DNA of 64,000 nt, taken from positions 276,863 through 340,862 of the forward strand of contig NZ_JADOBG010000012.1 in NCBI RefSeq assembly GCF_016786215.1, given 5' to 3'. Each line of letters opens with the position of its first letter. Position 1 is the stretch's first letter. Below the pieces are notes generated by a model that was not told where the DNA came from, did no database searches, and was given only the letters and a program-made list of their open reading frames with translations. Positions 53,560 to 62,572 of the stretch are shown piece by piece. This DNA comes from Legionella bononiensis (GTDB lineage Bacteria > Pseudomonadota > Gammaproteobacteria > Legionellales > Legionellaceae). Made by a program: the position numbers and the translations under genes.

Positions 53560-53916
53560 ATGTACCTAACTTACCATTCTACAGACTACAATTCATACCA
53601 CATTGGTATCCAGAGAATGTGGAACCAATCTACCATTTATTACCCCGCAGTGTGTATTGCAACAGATCAGATAAGCTACCACCTTTATCCTGCTGTAACT
53701 GATTACGACCGGATAGATAGCTTACTTAAGCTGGGCTTGTTCAAACCTACAACTCCAGAGCAAAATAATGCGTTATTCAAACATAATTTAAACCATTACA
53801 GCCATTCTAAACAGGCAAAACACTTAATAGAAACAGATCCCAATTTAGTTCCACGTCTTGAGCAAATGGCTGAAGAAATAGATTATATGACTGACAATGG
53901 GATTGCTTTTAAATAA
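53560..53916 (+). CDS. Small tyrosine-rich protein of unknown function
   Basis: A 118-residue soluble protein, unusually rich in Tyr and His at the N-terminus (MYLTYHSTDYNSYHIGIQR, ISYHLYPAVTDYDRIDS), with helical charged C-terminal half (KQAKHLIETDPNLVPRLEQM). No signal peptide and no family recognised. No clear ribosome site precedes the ATG. It is convergent with the ankH gene, 44 bases between stops. Confidence 0.5.
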   Translation: MYLTYHSTDYNSYHIGIQRMWNQSTIYYPAVCIATDQISYHLYPAVTDYDRIDSLLKLGLFKPTTPEQNNALFKHNLNHYSHSKQAKHLIETDPNLVPRLEQMAEEIDYMTDNGIAFK

Positions 53917-53960
53917 CCGTATTGTGATTTCTGGTGTATCAAACCAGAACTTCATACTGC

Positions 53961-55364
53961 TTATAAATCTGTAGCTACAGGATTGACCCCGATATTAGGA
54001 TTGACCCCACAGTCATCAAGAAGTTTTAATAAATTATTCCCTTTACGGGTTAATCGTTTGATGCAATATTCATCCAGATAACTCTTTAGAACATAGTAGT
54101 ACTCAGACAAGGTCAATATATTAAGTATTTTCTCAGCCCTGTCCAAATGCTGCTTGTTTTTATGATCGCAGGCTTGAAAAAGAACACCGCCTAACATAGC
54201 GGCAATACTCGCTTTGCGTTCTGGACTGGCGATATAAAAGCGTTGTATGCACTCATCCAACGCCCTATCTTTATCCCACTCGACCCATTCATTATATAAA
54301 AACAGCGGTATTTCAGGGTTAAATCCTTCAGCAGTCGTCAATTCCTGCATTGCATAAGCCACTGGCACTACTGCCTGGACATTTGCCCAGGAACAATTAC
54401 CGCTAATTTGAGAACTTATTGGCATTTGAGCTATGGGCAATAAGCCCAGTTGTTGATTAATCACATGATGAAAATAGCGTCTATTTTGTTTTTTGTATAA
54501 AAAATCCTGAATAAAATTAACGGTCAATGCTTCTGGCCTGGTTAGTCTATATATATTAACACTTCCTTCCTTCAGACTGTTTTCTCCACGGTCTATCTTT
54601 GCCCACCATTGATGAAAGCGAACAAAACAAAGAGCATGACCCCGGCTTGCGGCAGGAAGAATTAACATGGGAGACTTTAATAATTCATTGATGCGTTTCA
54701 GATGAGCATCAGTCAGTCTTGGTTGATGCTGAAATTGCAAAAGTTCTCCTGCATCACTAAAAGCATCCATAATCGTATGGATCAAGGGAAAATAATCACG
54801 TAAGTGCCGAGTAGAATAACTGCTAATAAATCGACGTAAAGAATCCTTCACAACCGCCACAGTAAATTCAAGAATGAAGCCTTCATAATCCAGTTCAATA
54901 AATTCACCTTTAGCATTGACAATATCGACATCACCCTGCAATTCGAATCGATGCCCCAACAGTTTGGCATTAATAAAATCAAGGGCAAAATCAAGTTTGG
55001 CACCATGATGATACAATAAATGTTTTAAAGGATCCTGTCCCCGTAACACGGGATAAACCAGAACTGAAAGTCCGTTACGAGTATAGGCATTAGGATCTGC
55101 GCCATGATGTAATAATAATCGAGCCATTTCCAAATCGTTATTATCTATGGCCCAATGCAAAGGAGTACGCCCGGTGACATCCGGTTTATTGATATCCACC
55201 TTTCGAGCAATCAACTGTTCTGCAATTTTGGGTTGACGGGTTATTGCGCACTCAATTAAGGGAGTAAATCCATATTCATCAATATCATCCAAAGACTCAC
55301 CTTCTCGAAGATAGGCTTCAAACTCAGGCATTCTATGACTGATTATATCGTTCGCAATAGTCAT
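53961..55364 (-). CDS. ankH: Ankyrin effector of AnkH/LegA3 type with C-terminal cysteine-protease-like domain
   Basis: A 467-residue protein. Ankyrin repeats span about 1-125 (YGFTPLIECAITRQPKIAEQ, GRTPLHWAIDNNDLEMARLL, HHGADPNAYTRNGLSVLVY). The C-terminal domain holds RGHALCFVRFHQWWAKIDRG with H243 and D258, and SSQISGNCSWANVQA with Q319 and C324. The order His, Asp, Gln, Cys is that of clan CE proteases. Published work on AnkH, as I recall, describes four ankyrin repeats, a cysteine-protease-like domain and binding to host LARP7. The ATG directly follows the smr stop (TAAATG) with AAGGGG upstream, so it is translated from the smr message. Confidence 0.88.
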   Translation of the reverse strand: MTIANDIISHRMPEFEAYLREGESLDDIDEYGFTPLIECAITRQPKIAEQLIARKVDINKPDVTGRTPLHWAIDNNDLEMARLLLHHGADPNAYTRNGLSVLVYPVLRGQDPLKHLLYHHGAKLDFALDFINAKLLGHRFELQGDVDIVNAKGEFIELDYEGFILEFTVAVVKDSLRRFISSYSTRHLRDYFPLIHTIMDAFSDAGELLQFQHQPRLTDAHLKRINELLKSPMLILPAASRGHALCFVRFHQWWAKIDRGENSLKEGSVNIYRLTRPEALTVNFIQDFLYKKQNRRYFHHVINQQLGLLPIAQMPISSQISGNCSWANVQAVVPVAYAMQELTTAEGFNPEIPLFLYNEWVEWDKDRALDECIQRFYIASPERKASIAAMLGGVLFQACDHKNKQHLDRAEKILNILTLSEYYYVLKSYLDEYCIKRLTRKGNNLLKLLDDCGVNPNIGVNPVATDL

Positions 55365-56132
55365 TTAGGGCCCCCTTGGGGTAGGTGCCGTTGTGAATTT
55401 AGGCATATTACCTAAACGCAATTGTTTTTCTTGATCCTGTTCTCGTTTTTCATTATCAAATTCACGACGAGCTTCTGTATTTAAAGGTGGTTCAGGATTC
55501 AAATTAGGATCAATACCGTCGAATCGCTGACTATCCAGTACCGGATGTTGTAAAATACTGTTCTGTAACTCTCCCTCAGGACTCGCTTGATGTTCAACAT
55601 CAGAATGTTCGCGAGCTTTAACAGGCGCAATTTGCCGTTCTCCCTGCTGTTCTGCAAGTCGTCTTTTTCGTTCCATAGCCTTGGTCTCAGCCACCAAAAA
55701 AGAGCCATCTCCGCCCGCTTTTGGTAAACGTTTAGGAAGCTCAGTTCCTTTATTCAATAAAACATAAACTGCTCCAGAACCACCGTCTTTGACTTTGGCG
55801 CTGTGAAACGCTACAACTTCTTTAATCTGGGGTAACCAGCGATTAATCAGATTTTTTAATAAAGGAGGGACATTTTTGGGGCTGTCTTTGCCATGGATTA
55901 CAAGCACGCATTGTTTATTATTTCGTACCTGCGTCTGTATAAATTGTATAAGTGCCTCACGTGCGGCTTCAGTTTTTAAACCGTGCACATCAAGTTTTGC
56001 ATCCCAATTTATCGCTCCATTTTTTAAATCCTGGAATCGATTGTGAGGAACACCGGGTTTGACATAAGACAAAGTCGTTTCTGAAAAAACTGTGTCTTCG
56101 ATATCATCAGATAAATAATATTCTTCAGCCAT
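55365..56132 (-). CDS. Smr-domain protein, copy 1
   Basis: A 255-residue protein starting at the ATG at 56132 (AAAAAAATGGC context, the same as the paralogue at 59725). The Smr domain is at about 45-130: LDVHGLKTEAAREALIQF, LVIHGKDSPKNVPPLL, WLPQIKEVVAFHSAKVKDGG and GAVYVLLNKG. Smr domains are RNA/DNA endonuclease-like. The usual HGKG is HGKD here, a possible loss in the catalytic loop. A polar tail of 100 residues rich in Glu and Arg follows and is absent from the paralogue. It is cotranscribed with ankH, 0 bases between stop and start. Confidence 0.88.
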   Translation of the reverse strand: MAEEYYLSDDIEDTVFSETTLSYVKPGVPHNRFQDLKNGAINWDAKLDVHGLKTEAAREALIQFIQTQVRNNKQCVLVIHGKDSPKNVPPLLKNLINRWLPQIKEVVAFHSAKVKDGGSGAVYVLLNKGTELPKRLPKAGGDGSFLVAETKAMERKRRLAEQQGERQIAPVKAREHSDVEHQASPEGELQNSILQHPVLDSQRFDGIDPNLNPEPPLNTEARREFDNEKREQDQEKQLRLGNMPKFTTAPTPRGP

Positions 56133-56157
56133 TTTTTTCAAAAATTAAATAGTTATG

Positions 56158-56179
56158 ATCAAAGTATAACTTAGGTTAT
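56158..56179 (-). promoter_or_regulatory. Dyad and -10 block upstream of smr copy 1
   Basis: On the minus strand ATAACCTAAGTTAT (dyad ATAAC-N4-GTTAT) runs into TATACT, a -10 candidate. The 22-base block is identical to that at 59677-59698 and ends at nearly the same distance from the ATG. Probably a shared operator or promoter. Confidence 0.6.
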
Positions 56180-56297
56180 AAAAAGTAGTGCTTTTTTTCT
56201 ATCATTGTATTGAAGATACTTGAGCATGCTGCGATTTATTCTATAAATATCAACACGCTCTCATAAATTATCAGATTATTTCGTAATTTCTCAATTT

Positions 56298-56477
56298 CGT
56301 CATCCTAAACGCAGTGAAGGATCTCCAAATGCAGGCACAGTACTACGTTCAGTAAATCCCCATTGCATTAGGGATGACGTGCCCGGAGATTATCACGTCA
56401 TCCTGAACGCAGTGAAGGATCTCCAAATGCAGACACAGTACTACGTTCAGTAAATCCCCATTGCATTAGGGATGACG
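56298..56477. repeat. Two tandem GTCATCC-type elements, 98-bp period
   Basis: CGTCATCCTAAACGCAGTG at 56298 and CGTCATCCTGAACGCAGTG at 56396; each closes with CATTAGGGATGACG. They fill the gap between the smr-ankH promoter and the end of asd; no gene is seen between 56180 and 56520. Confidence 0.88.
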
Positions 56478-56520
56478 TTTCCCATGGTTATTGAGAAGTT
56501 ACATCAACGGTACTTTATAT

Positions 56521-57543
56521 CTACAAATATTCTCTTTGAAGAATTTCTGCAATTTGCACCGCATTGGTTGCAGCGCCTTTCCGAATATTATCAGCGACTA
56601 CCCATAAATTTAATCCACAAGGATGTGATATGTCTTCTCGAATCCGGCCAACAAATACTTCGTCATGCCCTACAGCATTTTTTATCACTGTTGGATAACT
56701 GGCTTTAGCCATATTATCGACCACTTTAACCCCTGGCGCTTTGGACAGAAGAGTACGTGCCTGAGCAGCAGTCATTGGCTTTTTTAATTCCACATGAATT
56801 GCTTCAGAATGTCCGTACAGCACTGGAACCCTGACTGCAGTAGGATTGACCATAATACTTTCATCTTCCAATATCTTGCGTGTTTCCCAAACCATTTTCA
56901 TTTCTTCACGGGTATACCCATTCTCTTCAAACTGATCGATATGAGGAAGGGCATTAAAGGCAATCTGCTCAGGATAAACAGTACTTTTTGCTGGTCGGCC
57001 ATTTAAAAGATCGCTTACCTGGGCAACCAGTTCTGAAATGGCTTTCTTTCCAGTTCCCGATACGGATTGGTAGGTTGCTACATTAATTCTTGCAATCCCT
57101 GCTGCATCATATAAGGGCTTCAGGGCAACAACCATCTGAATAGTAGAACAATTAGGGTTAGCAATAATGCCTCTTTTAGTGTATTCAGCGATACGATGTG
57201 CATTCACTTCTGGAACTACCAGCGGAACATCCTCTTCATAACGAAAACAGGAAGTATTATCAACGACGACACAACCTGCTGCCACTGCCTTGGGAGCATA
57301 TTCTTTAGAAACGGAACCTCCAGCAGAAAAAAGAGCAATATCTGCTTTACTAAAATCAAACTCAGCTAAATCGAGCACATCCAATTGTTGATTTTTAAAT
57401 GTTACCGTTTTACCTACTGAGCGAGAACTGGCCAAAGGATAAAGTGTCTTTATTGGAAATTTTCTCTCTTCCAATACGGTTAAAAAAGTTTCTCCTACTG
57501 CACCTGTGGCACCTACTATGGCAATATTTAATTGTCTGCTCAT
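56521..57543 (-). CDS. asd: Aspartate-semialdehyde dehydrogenase
   Basis: A 340-residue NADPH enzyme reducing aspartyl phosphate to aspartate semialdehyde for lysine, diaminopimelate, threonine and methionine. The nucleotide site is IAIVGATGAVGETFLTVL, the catalytic Cys is C132 in IANPNCSTIQMV, and the substrate block is VSGTGKKAISEL with Gln in YQSVSG. The C-terminal FVGRIREDISHP is typical. It lies downstream of prmB-aroC on the same strand with an 80-base gap and could have its own promoter. Confidence 0.97.
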   Translation of the reverse strand: MSRQLNIAIVGATGAVGETFLTVLEERKFPIKTLYPLASSRSVGKTVTFKNQQLDVLDLAEFDFSKADIALFSAGGSVSKEYAPKAVAAGCVVVDNTSCFRYEEDVPLVVPEVNAHRIAEYTKRGIIANPNCSTIQMVVALKPLYDAAGIARINVATYQSVSGTGKKAISELVAQVSDLLNGRPAKSTVYPEQIAFNALPHIDQFEENGYTREEMKMVWETRKILEDESIMVNPTAVRVPVLYGHSEAIHVELKKPMTAAQARTLLSKAPGVKVVDNMAKASYPTVIKNAVGHDEVFVGRIREDISHPCGLNLWVVADNIRKGAATNAVQIAEILQREYL

Positions 57544-57622
57544 TATTTTAGCCTCTTTATTTCATGGAATTGTTTCAAATGAATATCCTGTCGCAACGAC
57601 ACTCAACCTGGGCGACGAATTA

Positions 57623-58681
57623 TTAAGTACACTGAGCCTTATATCGTAAAAAATGATCCATCAATACTAAAGCCATCATCGCTTCAGCTATAGGCACCGC
57701 ACGAATACCCACACAAGGATCATGCCTGCCTTTTGTTACAACGCTGACTTCCTCTCCCAATAAATTAACCGTTTTGCCCGGAATAGTAATACTGGATGTT
57801 GGTTTTAAAGCCATACTGACTTCCAAAAGCTGGCCAGTAGAAATGCCACCTAGAACGCCCCCGGAATTGTTACTCAAAAAACCTTGCTGAGACATTTCAT
57901 CTCGATGAGTACTGCCCAGCTGTTCTACAGCAGCAAAACCGGCTCCTATTTCCACGCCTTTCACGGCATTTATCGACATCATGGCATAAGCCAAAGTTGC
58001 ATCCAGCTTATCAAAAACAGGATCGCCCAAGCCAACTGGAACGCCTCTGGCTATCACATTGACTCGCGCCCCAACAGAATCTCCCTGACGTCTCAACCGC
58101 GTAATATAATCCGACAATTGTTGAATCTGCGTATTATTAGGACAGAAAAAGGGATTATTATTGATTTCTGCTTCATTTTCAAAAGTTAAAACCAGATCCC
58201 CCATTTGTCGCAGATAGCCGACGATTTCCAAATTTAAAGTCCGGCGCAAATACAACCGGGCAATAGCGCCAGCGGCTACCCGAGCGGCAGTTTCACGGGC
58301 AGAAGAACGCCCTCCCCCACGATAATCACGATGACCGTACTTATGTTGATAGGTATAATCTGCATGCCCCGGACGAAATAAGTTTTTTATTTCATCGTAA
58401 TCACTGGAACGTTGATCCGTATTTTGAATTAACAGAGCAATTGGAACACCTGTCGTTATTCCCTCAAACACACCTGAGAGAATTTGTACCTTATCGTCTT
58501 CCCTTCGTTGAGTAGTGTATTTGGATTGACCCGGTTTGCGTTTGTCCAAAAAGGGTTGGATGTCATCCTCATTTAGCGGCATGCCAGGAGGACAACCATC
58601 AACAACACAACCAATAGCAGGTCCATGACTCTCACCAAAAGTTGTCACTGAAAATAATGTTCCAAAAGTATTACCTGACAT
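57623..58681 (-). CDS. aroC: Chorismate synthase
   Basis: A 352-residue FMN-dependent lyase making chorismate from EPSP, last step of the shikimate pathway. All three signatures are seen: [38 protein letters not shown] and [17 protein letters not shown]. Two catalytic His are within GESHG and [20 protein letters not shown] segments. Length matches E. coli. It begins 11 bases after prmB, and the pair prmB-aroC is common in gammaproteobacteria. Confidence 0.98.
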   Translation of the reverse strand: MSGNTFGTLFSVTTFGESHGPAIGCVVDGCPPGMPLNEDDIQPFLDKRKPGQSKYTTQRREDDKVQILSGVFEGITTGVPIALLIQNTDQRSSDYDEIKNLFRPGHADYTYQHKYGHRDYRGGGRSSARETAARVAAGAIARLYLRRTLNLEIVGYLRQMGDLVLTFENEAEINNNPFFCPNNTQIQQLSDYITRLRRQGDSVGARVNVIARGVPVGLGDPVFDKLDATLAYAMMSINAVKGVEIGAGFAAVEQLGSTHRDEMSQQGFLSNNSGGVLGGISTGQLLEVSMALKPTSSITIPGKTVNLLGEEVSVVTKGRHDPCVGIRAVPIAEAMMALVLMDHFLRYKAQCT

Positions 58682-58692
58682 GCGGTACTCGC

Positions 58693-59604
58693 TTAGTTAA
58701 AAAACTCATCCAACTGTTGTTTTGTTAGTAGAAATATGCCCTGGCCACCATTGCTCATTTCAAGCCAGGTAAAGGGAACAGAAGGATAGGCTTCACATAA
58801 TAACTCTTCACTATTCCCTACTTCTACGACTAATATTCCATGATCACTTAAATAAGCATGGGCGTTTTTGAGAATTTTTTCAACAATAGCCAATCCATTA
58901 TTGCTTGTTTCCAAAGCTAATACTGGCTCATGTCGGTATTCATCAGGTAAGGTCTGCATTTCTTCCTTACCGACATAAGGCGGATTACTTACTATTAAAT
59001 CGTATTTAATTTCAGGAACCCTGGAAAAACAATCTGACTCTATCAAAGTCAATTGATCTTCCACCTCAAAGCGTTCGCAATTTATAGTGGCTACAGCAAG
59101 CGCCTCACAGGATATATCAACCGCATCGACTTGCGCGTCAGGAAAGGCATAACAGCAGGCGATTGCAATACAACCACTGCCCGTACATAAATCCAGTATG
59201 TGATGAACCTGATCTGCCTCTATCCATGGGGAAAATTGATTATTGATTAACTCCGCTATAGGTGAACGAGGTATAAGTACTCGCTCATCAACATAAAAGG
59301 GCATATCGCAAAAATAGGCTTCCTTAATCAGGTACGGTACTGGAACTCGTTGATTAATACGCTTATCCAGCTGCTGACACAACTGTTTTTTTTCAGTGGT
59401 CGTTAATCGTGCGTTCAGCAAAACGGGATCAATATCATAAGGTAAGGACAGACTTCTTAAAATTAAAGATCGCATATCATCCCAGGCATTGTCAGTACCA
59501 TGGCCGTAATACAAATGCGCGTCAATGGCGCATGACAAACTAAAACGTAAAAAATCAAGAATACTGACCAATTCTTGTGTTTCTTTTATAATGTAACTGC
59601 TCAT
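58693..59604 (-). CDS. prmB: Ribosomal protein L3 glutamine methyltransferase
   Basis: A 303-residue HemK-family methyltransferase acting on a glutamine of ribosomal protein L3. I start at 59604 ([20 protein letters not shown]), matching the length and register of E. coli PrmB, and discount 15 upstream codons. [18 protein letters not shown] identifies PrmB rather than PrmC. The SAM site is [16 protein letters not shown]; the catalytic motif is LIVSNPPYV. It heads the prmB-aroC pair and is divergent from the second smr gene, with about 120 bases between them. Confidence 0.94.
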   Translation of the reverse strand: MSSYIIKETQELVSILDFLRFSLSCAIDAHLYYGHGTDNAWDDMRSLILRSLSLPYDIDPVLLNARLTTTEKKQLCQQLDKRINQRVPVPYLIKEAYFCDMPFYVDERVLIPRSPIAELINNQFSPWIEADQVHHILDLCTGSGCIAIACCYAFPDAQVDAVDISCEALAVATINCERFEVEDQLTLIESDCFSRVPEIKYDLIVSNPPYVGKEEMQTLPDEYRHEPVLALETSNNGLAIVEKILKNAHAYLSDHGILVVEVGNSEELLCEAYPSVPFTWLEMSNGGQGIFLLTKQQLDEFFN

Positions 59605-59676
59605 AAGTACTTCAGCCCTTAACATTCTATTGCGATAGAAAAAGAACAAATTGTACTCTATGTTAGAATATATGTC

Positions 59677-59698
59677 ATAACCTAAGTTATACTTTGAT
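59677..59698 (+). promoter_or_regulatory. Dyad and -10 block upstream of smr copy 2
   Basis: ATAACCTAAGTTAT (59677-59690) overlapping TATACT (59688-59693), identical over 22 bases to the block before smr copy 1. The dyad ends 34 bases before this ATG; in copy 1 it ends 33 bases before its ATG. Confidence 0.6.
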
Positions 59699-59724
59699 TA
59701 TAATTAATAATTTACTGCAAAAAA

Positions 59725-60279
59725 ATGGCAGATGATTTCATGTCCGATGAGGACAAGGCCCTGTTTCGTGAACACATGCGATCCGTTAAGCCATTAAATG
59801 AAAAAACAAAAAGGGTGAACCATCCTGCTGCTCCCCCTCCAGCTCGTCTGAATAAAAAACAGACCACTTCGACACCCCAGAATTCAGAATATTTTTTATC
59901 TGACTTCATCAGTGAGACCGTTCATTCTCATTCAGTTTTATCCTATGCCCATCCCAGCGTCACGGGATCACGTGTACGCGAATTAAGAAATGGATTAATT
60001 CCCTGGGAAGCCCGATTGGATTTACATGGCTTGAAAACTGAAGCAGCCCGCGAAGCACTCTGTCAATTCATTCATGCACAAACACAGCAAAACAAACGGT
60101 GTCTATTGATTATCCACGGCAAAGGAGGTCACCTTGGAGCTCCCCCGGTGATTAAAAATTTAATCAACCGATGGTTACCACAATTTAAAGAAGTATTAGC
60201 ATTTCACAGTGCATTAGCTAAAGATGGTGGTCATGGAGCCGTTTACGTTTTATTGAAAAAAAATAAACATGAAGAATAG
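59725..60279 (+). CDS. Smr-domain protein, copy 2
   Basis: A 184-residue Smr protein of the YfcN/SmrB size class. The first 70 residues are polar with a proline-rich stretch (NHPAAPPPARLNKKQ). The Smr domain follows: EARLDLHGLKTEAAREALCQ, LLIIHGKGGHLGAPPV with the canonical HGKG, WLPQFKEVLAFHSALAKDGG and AVYVLLKK. It is a close paralogue of the gene at 55365 and probably the standard copy, since motifs are intact. The ribosome site is poor in both copies. Confidence 0.92.
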   Translation: MADDFMSDEDKALFREHMRSVKPLNEKTKRVNHPAAPPPARLNKKQTTSTPQNSEYFLSDFISETVHSHSVLSYAHPSVTGSRVRELRNGLIPWEARLDLHGLKTEAAREALCQFIHAQTQQNKRCLLIIHGKGGHLGAPPVIKNLINRWLPQFKEVLAFHSALAKDGGHGAVYVLLKKNKHEE

Positions 60280-60360
60280 TGACAGAAAAGACTACATGAC
60301 TTGCGTTAAGCAACTAATCTGAGGATAATTCGTCAATTATAAAAATATCTCGGGTACTCT

Positions 60361-60783
60361 ATGGAACATTTAGGACAATTTATTGCAAATCACTGGCAGC
60401 TTTGGTTAGCCCTTATCGCTGTATTGTTGTTAATATTTATCAATGAATTTATATCTCAAAAAAAGAAAGCAAAAGAACTCACCCCGCAATCTGCTGTGGA
60501 TCTGATCAACAATGAAAATGCCGTAGTATTTGATCTGCGCGACAAAGAATCGTTTAAAAACGGCCATATCATCGATTCAATAAATTGTACTGCTGAAGAT
60601 TTTGAACAACAAAAAATGAATAAATATAAAAATAAAAAAATTATTCTGGTTTGCGCCCGTGGCTTGCAATCTCCTACTGTGGCTGCCAAAATCAGTGCCC
60701 AAGGGTACCAACCAATGGTACTCGGCGGCGGTATTCTTTCATGGCAAAACGCTGATCTTCCTTTAATTAAAGGCAAGGGCTAG
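60361..60783 (+). CDS. Membrane-anchored single-domain rhodanese (YibN type)
   Basis: A 140-residue protein: one N-terminal membrane helix (WQLWLALIAVLLLIFINEFI), a basic linker, then a rhodanese domain facing the cytoplasm. AVVFDLRDKESFKNGHI is the family start and the persulfide loop is LVCARGLQSPTVAAKI with the active Cys. YibN-type genes next to grxC and secB are common in gammaproteobacteria, as found here. The next gene starts four bases after its stop. A link to protein export or thiol chemistry is inferred from context. Confidence 0.92.
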   Translation: MEHLGQFIANHWQLWLALIAVLLLIFINEFISQKKKAKELTPQSAVDLINNENAVVFDLRDKESFKNGHIIDSINCTAEDFEQQKMNKYKNKKIILVCARGLQSPTVAAKISAQGYQPMVLGGGILSWQNADLPLIKGKG

Positions 60784-60787
60784 TTCC

Positions 60788-61042
60788 ATGACCGAAGTGA
60801 TCATGTACAGTACTGGTTATTGTCCCTATTGTACTAAAGCCAAAGCATTATTAAATCAAAAAAATGTTAGCTTTACGGAGATTCGAGTAGATACACATCC
60901 GGAATTACGTGAAGAAATGGTAACAAAAAGCGGCAGACGAACGGTGCCGCAAATTTTCATTAATGGCCAATCTATTGGTGGCTGCGATGATTTATATGCC
61001 CTGGAAGCCCAGGGAACCTTGAATCAACTTTTAAAAGGATAG
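60788..61042 (+). CDS. grxC: Glutaredoxin 3
   Basis: An 84-residue glutathione-dependent thiol-disulfide oxidoreductase. The active site is YSTGYCPYCTKAKALL, the cis-Pro loop is RTVPQIFING and the glutathione site is GGCDDLYALE. Length is standard. It lies between the rhodanese and secB with gaps of four and seven bases, so it is in one operon. Confidence 0.97.
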   Translation: MTEVIMYSTGYCPYCTKAKALLNQKNVSFTEIRVDTHPELREEMVTKSGRRTVPQIFINGQSIGGCDDLYALEAQGTLNQLLKG

Positions 61043-61049
61043 GAATATC

Positions 61050-61535
61050 ATGTCTGAACAACCCACAAATCCACAACAAAATGATGAAGCTCAATTCATG
61101 ATTCAAAGAATCTATGTTAAAGATTTATCCTATGAAACACCCAATACACCTGCAGTATTTCAACAACAATGGGAACCCGAACTTACTTTAGATCTCAATA
61201 CTTCCAACACCCAACTGGAAAATGGTGTTTATGAAGTGGTTTTAACCGTTACAGCAACTGTCGTCAACCAAAAAGCCACTGCATTTCTTGTTGAAGTGAA
61301 ACAAGCAGGTATCTTCACCATTCAAGGCGCGGTTGATAACCAGCTCGATCATTTGTTAAACAGCTTCTGCCCAAGCATTTTGTTCCCTTATGCCAGAGAG
61401 GCCATTACTTCTCAGGTTATTCGCGGTAGTTTCCCTCAACTCGTTTTAGCACCTATTAACTTCGACGCGTTATACATGCAACAACTTGCAGAAAAACAAA
61501 AAGCAGCCGGTGTTAAAGAAGAAGTGTCGCACTAA
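61050..61535 (+). CDS. secB: Export chaperone SecB
   Basis: A 161-residue tetrameric chaperone keeping preproteins unfolded and passing them to SecA. Recognisable parts: RIYVKDLSYETPNTPAVFQ, WEPELTLDLNTSN, VEVKQAGIFTIQG, FCPSILFPYAREAI, and RGSFPQLVLAPINFDALY. An AGGA lies about six bases before the ATG. The gpsA ATG follows three bases after the stop. Confidence 0.98.
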   Translation: MSEQPTNPQQNDEAQFMIQRIYVKDLSYETPNTPAVFQQQWEPELTLDLNTSNTQLENGVYEVVLTVTATVVNQKATAFLVEVKQAGIFTIQGAVDNQLDHLLNSFCPSILFPYAREAITSQVIRGSFPQLVLAPINFDALYMQQLAEKQKAAGVKEEVSH

Positions 61536-61538
61536 TCA

Positions 61539-62528
61539 ATGAATAAAAAAACCATTGCCATGCTGGGTGCCGGATCATGGGGCACCGCGGTAGCAATTCA
61601 TTTAGCCAAAACCGGGCATCGCGTTCTGCTGTGGGGTCATAACCCACAGCATGTTGCCCTTATGGAATCACAACGCGCCAATCCTGAGTATCTTCCAGGC
61701 ATCAAATTTCCTAATCAGCTTATTCCATCGGTCGATTTACATCAATGCCTTAATGAGGCGGACTATGTCATTATCGCCGTGCCGTCGCATGCTTTTGCAG
61801 AACTTTTAACTAAAATAGATCACGCGCCGAAAGGACTAACCTGGCTGACTAAAGGTGTTGATCCCTTAAGTCATCATTTATTAAGCGAATTAGTCTCTAA
61901 CCGTTTTGGTCCTGATTTTCCTGTAGCCGTAGTTTCTGGACCCTCTTTTGCCAAAGAAGTAGCGAAATTCTTACCGACCGTACTCACATTGGCATGTAAC
62001 AATCCAGACTATCAAAAAAATATTCATAAATTATTCCATCATGATAATATTCGTGTATATTTAAGTGAAGATCTGATCGGTGTGCAATTATGCGGCGCCG
62101 TTAAAAATATTTTAGCTATTGCATGTGGAATCAGTGATGGCTTAGGTTATGGCTCCAATGCTAAAGCCGCGTTAATTACCCGGGGTTTAGCTGAAATGAG
62201 TCGTTTAGGTCTTAGTCTGGGAGCAAAACAGGATACATTTATCGGTTTGGCCGGTGTAGGGGATCTGGTGTTAACCTGTACTGACGATCAATCCAGAAAT
62301 AGACGCTTTGGATTATTGTTGGGAAAAAATGTCTCCATAGAAGACGCTGAAAAACAAATAGGACAGGTCGTTGAAGGCAAAAATAATGCGGCGCAAGTGT
62401 GCGCAATAGCCAAAAATCTTCAAATAGAAATGCCTATTTGTGAACAAATAAATGCCCTGTTACAAAATAAAATAAATGCAAAACAAGCTGTAGTTAATTT
62501 AATGAGCCGTCCAGCTAAGGAAGAATAA
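61539..62528 (+). CDS. gpsA: Glycerol-3-phosphate dehydrogenase [NAD(P)+]
   Basis: A 329-residue enzyme reducing dihydroxyacetone phosphate to glycerol 3-phosphate for phospholipid synthesis. The nucleotide site is AMLGAGSWGTAVAIHLA, the catalytic lysine lies in LCGAVKNILAIACGISDGLG, and VSGPSFAKEVAK and TRGLAEMSRLG are conserved. Order secB-gpsA is common. A perfect palindrome AATTGATCGACTCGATCAATT surrounds the bases just after its stop (62527-62547). Confidence 0.97.
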   Translation: MNKKTIAMLGAGSWGTAVAIHLAKTGHRVLLWGHNPQHVALMESQRANPEYLPGIKFPNQLIPSVDLHQCLNEADYVIIAVPSHAFAELLTKIDHAPKGLTWLTKGVDPLSHHLLSELVSNRFGPDFPVAVVSGPSFAKEVAKFLPTVLTLACNNPDYQKNIHKLFHHDNIRVYLSEDLIGVQLCGAVKNILAIACGISDGLGYGSNAKAALITRGLAEMSRLGLSLGAKQDTFIGLAGVGDLVLTCTDDQSRNRRFGLLLGKNVSIEDAEKQIGQVVEGKNNAAQVCAIAKNLQIEMPICEQINALLQNKINAKQAVVNLMSRPAKEE

Positions 62529-62572
62529 TTGATCGACTCGATCAATTGGAACATGATTCAGAGGTGTTGTAT

